DNA of 9,626 nucleotides from Acidimicrobiia bacterium (GTDB lineage Bacteria; Actinomycetota; Acidimicrobiia; Spongiisociales; SHLN01): assembly GCA_030623545.1 (NCBI GenBank), contig JAUXLW010000036.1:1-9626 (forward strand), given 5' to 3'. This document shows positions 7,352 to 9,626 of this stretch, one piece after another. The position numbers and the translations under genes were made by a program. Every line of letters starts with the position of its first letter. Within the stretch, counting starts at the first letter, position 1. Below the pieces are notes generated by a model. It was not told where the DNA came from and made no database searches. It saw only the letters and a program-made list of their open reading frames with translations.

Positions 7352-8293
7352 CTACCCATCACCATTCGATATCTCGGCGAGTTCGTCCAAGGATCCGACC
7401 GCCGGCTTTCCAAGCTCGGCAAGTGAGGCGGCCAGGTCGGCAGGTAGCGGTGCCACCGTCTCCACGATCTCCCCGGAGAGCGGATGGAGAAACGAGAGCC
7501 GCCATGAATGGAGCCAGGGCCGGGCGACGTCGGCAACGGGCCCACCGTAGGTTCTGTCTCCCACGACCGGGTGATCGATGGCTGCCAGGTGGACCCGAAT
7601 CTGGTGCGTACGGCCGGTTTCCAAAGTCAGCTCGAGCAGCGTCTGAGCTTCCCAGGAGGCCAGCCTCCGATAATGGGTCCGGGCCGGCTTTCCGCTCGCG
7701 GATACCCGGCGGCGCATAGGTTGGGATGGATCACGATCGATGGCAGCTTCAATAGTTCCGGTTCCGACCTCGACGGCTCCATCCACCATCGCTAGATAGC
7801 GTCGCTCGAGCTTTCTGGCAGCAACGAGGCTCTTGAGAGCCGCGTACGACTCGCTGGTTTTGGCCATCACCAGGAGGCCGGAGGTGCCCTTATCGAGCCG
7901 GTGCACCATCCCCCAGCGACCCTCCTCACCCACGCCTTCCACCTGCGGCCACCTATGGAGAAAACCTGCCGCCAGGGTGGCCCCGGCGTGGCCGGCTCCA
8001 GGGTGGACCACTATCCCGGCCGGCTTGTTGACTACAGCCAGATGCTCATCCTCCCAGATAACTTCGAAGTCGATTGGCTCGGGAGCGAGGGCAGGCCGGG
8101 CCGGCGGGAGCTCGAATTCGAGGGCGGCGCCCACCCCCACCCGGGTTGACGGCACCAGGGCGATCGCCTGATTGAGCCACACGCTGCCCGCTTGTACCAG
8201 GGCATGCGCCTGCCCCCGGCTTATCTCCGCCAGTTGCGCAACGGCCCGGTCCAGGCGCTCCCCGTCGAGATCGGCGGGGACAGTGAAGATCAC
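7352..8293 (-). CDS. rluD: RluA/RluD-family 23S rRNA pseudouridine synthase
   Basis: A 313-aa pseudouridine synthase with an N-terminal S4 RNA-binding domain (about residues 12-60, RLDRAVAQ then SRGQAHALVQAGSVWLN). The catalytic domain has HRLDKGTSG at 131-139, with D134 the nucleophilic Asp, and RTHQIRVH at 228-235. NKPAGIVVHPG (89-99) is also typical. RluD of E. coli modifies helix 69 of 23S rRNA; the same target is likely given the S4 domain and full length, though RluA-family members are hard to separate by eye. The start is GTG at 8293, whose last two bases form part of the TGA that ends lspA (GTGA, 8293-8290). Translational coupling with lspA is expected, and the lspA-rluD pair is widely conserved in actinobacteria and firmicutes. 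Confidence 0.93.
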   Translation of the reverse strand: MIFTVPADLDGERLDRAVAQLAEISRGQAHALVQAGSVWLNQAIALVPSTRVGVGAALEFELPPARPALAPEPIDFEVIWEDEHLAVVNKPAGIVVHPGAGHAGATLAAGFLHRWPQVEGVGEEGRWGMVHRLDKGTSGLLVMAKTSESYAALKSLVAARKLERRYLAMVDGAVEVGTGTIEAAIDRDPSQPMRRRVSASGKPARTHYRRLASWEAQTLLELTLETGRTHQIRVHLAAIDHPVVGDRTYGGPVADVARPWLHSWRLSFLHPLSGEIVETVAPLPADLAASLAELGKPAVGSLDELAEISNGDG

Positions 8294-8742
8294 TTCGCTC
8301 GAAACGCGGTTGCCACGGCCATCAACACGGCGATAGTGATGGCACTGTCCGCCACATTGAAGGTCGGCCAGAAGCTGAAGTCGATCCAGTCGACCACTCG
8401 CCCATCGAAAAAGCCGTCGCCGCGAAACACCCGGTCGACGAGGTTCCCGGCCGCCCCGCCAAGTACCAGGCCGAAAATGGCTGCTTCAGAGCGATGTTCG
8501 GTCGAAGCACTGACCCGCAGAAGCAAAAGGATGGCCACTACGGCGATGATTGCCAGCAGCACGCCGGCATTCTGGAGCGTTCCGAAGGCTGCTCCCGAGT
8601 TGCGAACCACGCGGAATCGCCAGAAATCCCCGAAGACGCTGATTGGCCCATCGGCCAACGCTTCCAGCGCCCACCACTTGGTTAGCTGGTCCACTACGAG
8701 GACAGTCGCCGCAACCGCTACCGCCAGCTTGCGGTTGGTCAC
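8290..8742 (-). CDS. lspA: lipoprotein signal peptidase (signal peptidase II)
   Basis: This inner-membrane aspartic protease removes signal peptides from prolipoproteins after lipid attachment. From GTG 8742 (150 aa) it shows four membrane segments (about 6-22, 60-77, 87-103, 131-147) and all family motifs: VVDQLTKWWA (D18), RNSGAAFG (47-54), GGAAGNLVDR with catalytic D103, and FNVADSA with catalytic D132. I chose GTG 8742 because it overlaps the TGA stop of the preceding gene as GTGA (8742-8739) and gives a family-like N-terminus (MTNRKLAVAVAATVLVVDQ). A longer form from ATG 8766 (158 aa) or from 8820 (176 aa) would lie inside the dksA-like gene and lacks a ribosome-binding site. It overlaps rluD by 4 nt downstream. 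Confidence 0.96.
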   Translation of the reverse strand: MTNRKLAVAVAATVLVVDQLTKWWALEALADGPISVFGDFWRFRVVRNSGAAFGTLQNAGVLLAIIAVVAILLLLRVSASTEHRSEAAIFGLVLGGAAGNLVDRVFRGDGFFDGRVVDWIDFSFWPTFNVADSAITIAVLMAVATAFRAK

Positions 8743-9110
8743 CGTCGGGACGAACAGCTCACGCATGTGGTCGCGTATGGAAGCACTGAGAGCCGGGCGA
8801 CGGGAATGACGGCTCCGCACACCTCGCAGTTCCCATACCTGCCCCTCTTGATGCGCTCCTCGGCGTGCTCCACTTTGCGAAGCAGGTCACGAGCGTTCTC
8901 GACGAGTGCCAGCTCTTTCTCGTACTCGAAGGCCATTGTTCCGCCATCTACCGAATCAGCATCGGGATTGCGCTCGGAGGCCGTCTCGTTGAGGCGAGCC
9001 TGCTCCCTTTCCTCCTCCAGCTCAGAAATCATGGACGACAACCGCTCTCGCTCACCCTTGAGCTGGTCCTTGAACCGGGTGACGGTTGATTTCGCAAGCT
9101 TTCGCGCCAT
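8739..9110 (-). CDS. TraR/DksA-type C4 zinc-finger regulator
   Basis: A 123-aa DksA-like protein (E. coli DksA is 151 aa). Two charged helices predicted to form a coiled coil (about 5-40 and 60-90) flank a tip with D52 and D55 (DSVD). This resembles the DxxDxA tip of DksA, with Gly where DksA has Ala. The C-terminal zinc finger has C95, C98, C116 and C119 (CEVC and CVSC). DksA binds the RNA polymerase secondary channel and works with ppGpp in proteobacteria; the actinobacterial relatives are less studied, so a transcription role is inferred. ATG 9110 (MARKLAK) is preferred because AGAGAG lies 6 nt upstream. ATG 9116 and TTG 9131 are possible but worse placed. It starts the dksA-like/lspA/rluD run, and divergent DUF167 begins 98 nt away. 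Confidence 0.9.
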   Translation of the reverse strand: MARKLAKSTVTRFKDQLKGERERLSSMISELEEEREQARLNETASERNPDADSVDGGTMAFEYEKELALVENARDLLRKVEHAEERIKRGRYGNCEVCGAVIPVARLSVLPYATTCVSCSSRR

Positions 9111-9121
9111 GATCATCTCTC

Positions 9122-9131
9122 TTGACGTCAA
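9122..9131. promoter_or_regulatory. perfect 10-bp palindrome upstream of the dksA-like gene
   Basis: TTGACGTCAA is its own reverse complement. It lies 11 bp before the preferred ATG of the dksA-like gene, immediately before its ribosome-binding site, in the divergent gap with the DUF167 gene. It could be an operator. It also contains a TTGAC resembling a -35 box on both strands, but no -10 box stands at the right distance. Confidence 0.3.
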
Positions 9132-9208
9132 TCCGGGCTTCCGGAGGGCGTTTTACGACCATTCAATCCCAAGATCGGCCGGAACAGTAGCACGACAACA
9201 AGAAAAGT

Positions 9209-9505
9209 ATGCTTCCTATTCCACTAGGCGATAACCCCGACGGAGTAACTATTCCTGTGCTTGTCGTTCCGGGCGCCTCCCGGCGTGAAGTGGTAGGGGT
9301 GCACGGTGATCGTCTCAGGGTGCGAGTTACGGCTCCGCCCGAGAAGGGCCGCGCCAATGAGGAAGTGGCGGTATTGCTAACGGAGCTTTTCGGGGTTTCA
9401 GCCAGCCTGGCTAAGGGGGGATCGAGCCGGCGCAAGCTGTTTCTACTCGAAGGAATCGATAAACCTCGAGTACGCCGGATACTGGATGAGTTAGAAGTTC
9501 GCTGA
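9209..9505 (+). CDS. DUF167 (UPF0235, YggU-like) family protein
   Basis: A 98-aa protein of the small DUF167 family (E. coli YggU). The hallmarks are VLVVPGASRREVVGVHGDRLRVRV (17-40), TAPPEKGRAN (41-50), and GGSSRRKLFLLEG (70-82), which matches the family's G-x-x-x-R-x-K stretch. The biochemical role is not established. In actinobacteria the gene often lies near yggT, divIVA and ileS, which suits the dksA/lspA neighbourhood here. ATG 9209 follows a purine-rich but weak ribosome-binding stretch (AAGAAAAG). The first 13 residues are not conserved in the family, so a slightly later start is possible, although no in-frame alternative stands out before VLVVPG. Confidence 0.88.
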   Translation: MLPIPLGDNPDGVTIPVLVVPGASRREVVGVHGDRLRVRVTAPPEKGRANEEVAVLLTELFGVSASLAKGGSSRRKLFLLEGIDKPRVRRILDELEVR

Positions 9506-9535
9506 ACCAGCTGCGGCCGCTCAGCGCACCTTCTC

Positions 9536-9569
9536 CTCCACCACGGAGTGGGGAGGGGTCGGGGGTGGG
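9536..9569. repeat. palindrome with G-rich tail, REP-like intergenic element
   Basis: CTCC-a-CCAC (9536-9544) pairs with GTGG-GGAG (9548-9555) around the loop GGA: an 8-bp stem with one bulged A. A tail of G runs follows to 9569. A hairpin followed by GGGGTCGGGGGTGGG closely resembles palindromic intergenic repeats seen in many copies in other bacterial genomes, whose antisense translation gives strings like PTPDPSPLRGGGE. Copy number cannot be tested in this window, where only one copy is present. It lies 30 bp after the DUF167 stop and could also act as a 3'-end hairpin, though no T tract follows. Confidence 0.5.
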
Positions 9570-9579
9570 TCGTTCCCAA

Positions 9580-9626
9580 CAACGGCAGTCGTGAGAGAGC
9601 ACTGATCCGGGAAGGATCGTTGCTGC
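9580..9626 (+). ncRNA. possible 5' part of a structured leader (T-box-like?), cut by window end
   Basis: GATCC (9604-9608) and GGATC (9614-9618) form a perfect stem around GGGAA. GCAG (9585-9588) can pair with CTGC (9623-9626) outside it, leaving an internal loop with TCGTGAGAGAGCACT on the 5' side. A purine GAGAG stretch between a base stem and an upper stem is reminiscent of T-box Stem I. An Ile codon, ATC (9616-9618), lies on the 3' arm, and ileS is a plausible next gene by synteny. The structure is incomplete and the identification is speculative; it may be an ordinary spacer. Confidence 0.15.

Noticed and set aside
7180..7719. 179-codon plus-strand frame opposite rluD and the SRPBCC start
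   Set aside because: Arg/Pro-rich translation typical of an antisense shadow; both minus-strand genes are clearly real.
8192..8809. 205-codon plus-strand frame opposite lspA
   Set aside because: Antisense to all LspA motifs; Ser/Thr/Arg-rich composition is typical of a shadow frame.
9501..9525. GCTGA / TCAGC stem around a GC-rich loop at the end of the DUF167 gene as an intrinsic terminator
   Set aside because: Only 5 bp with a 15-nt loop and no T run after it.
9163..9582. 139-codon minus-strand frame opposite the DUF167 gene
   Set aside because: Its only striking part, Pro/Arg-rich text near the N-terminus, is the translation of the palindromic repeat; the rest is antisense to DUF167.

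Overview
The window is a GC-rich (low-to-mid 60s %) bacterial chromosome segment carrying mostly core genes. Gene content points to Actinomycetota: an ArsA/Get3-like ATPase of the actinobacterial paired type, a DnaE1-type replicative polymerase with an intact PHP domain, a 6-phosphofructokinase with the mixed active-site signature common in actinobacteria, and a dksA-like/lspA/rluD cluster in the order known from Streptomyces. A deep-branching class such as Acidimicrobiia is possible, but the sequence alone does not settle this.

Layout: (1) 1-1015, plus strand: the 3' part of an ArsA-like ATPase gene, whose start lies before the window. (2) 1016-1203: a short gap holding a possible truncated or tiny ORF that runs into the 3' end of dnaE. 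(3) 1134-4661, minus: dnaE, complete. (4) 4662-4977: a divergent intergenic region with a candidate dnaE promoter and a possible 43-residue ORF coupled to the next gene. (5) 4978-6741, plus: phosphofructokinase, then an AlkD-type DNA alkylation repair gene 3 nt later. (6) 6800-9110, minus: a TraR/DksA-type zinc-finger protein, lspA, rluD and an SRPBCC protein, transcribed in that order. The first two junctions are 4-nt GTGA stop/start overlaps. (7) 9209-9505, plus: a DUF167 (YggU-like) protein. (8) 9506-9626: a palindrome with a G-rich tail, then foldable sequence cut by the window edge.

The genes serve replication (DnaE), membrane lipoprotein maturation (LspA), ribosome RNA modification (RluD), transcription control (DksA-like), glycolysis (PFK) and base-damage repair (AlkD-like). 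Nothing looks like a phage, defence island, CRISPR array or transposon.

I do not see a clearly new multi-gene system. The points most worth a second look are small: the 43-residue ORF overlapping the PFK start, the sequence at the 3' edge that might be a tRNA-sensing leader, the palindrome/G-quadruplex element, the ArsA-like P-loop without the signature lysine, and the orphan signal-peptide-like ORF next to dnaE. Several start codons were moved from the longest possible ORF on the basis of ribosome-binding sites, overlaps and family N-termini; each case is explained in its entry.
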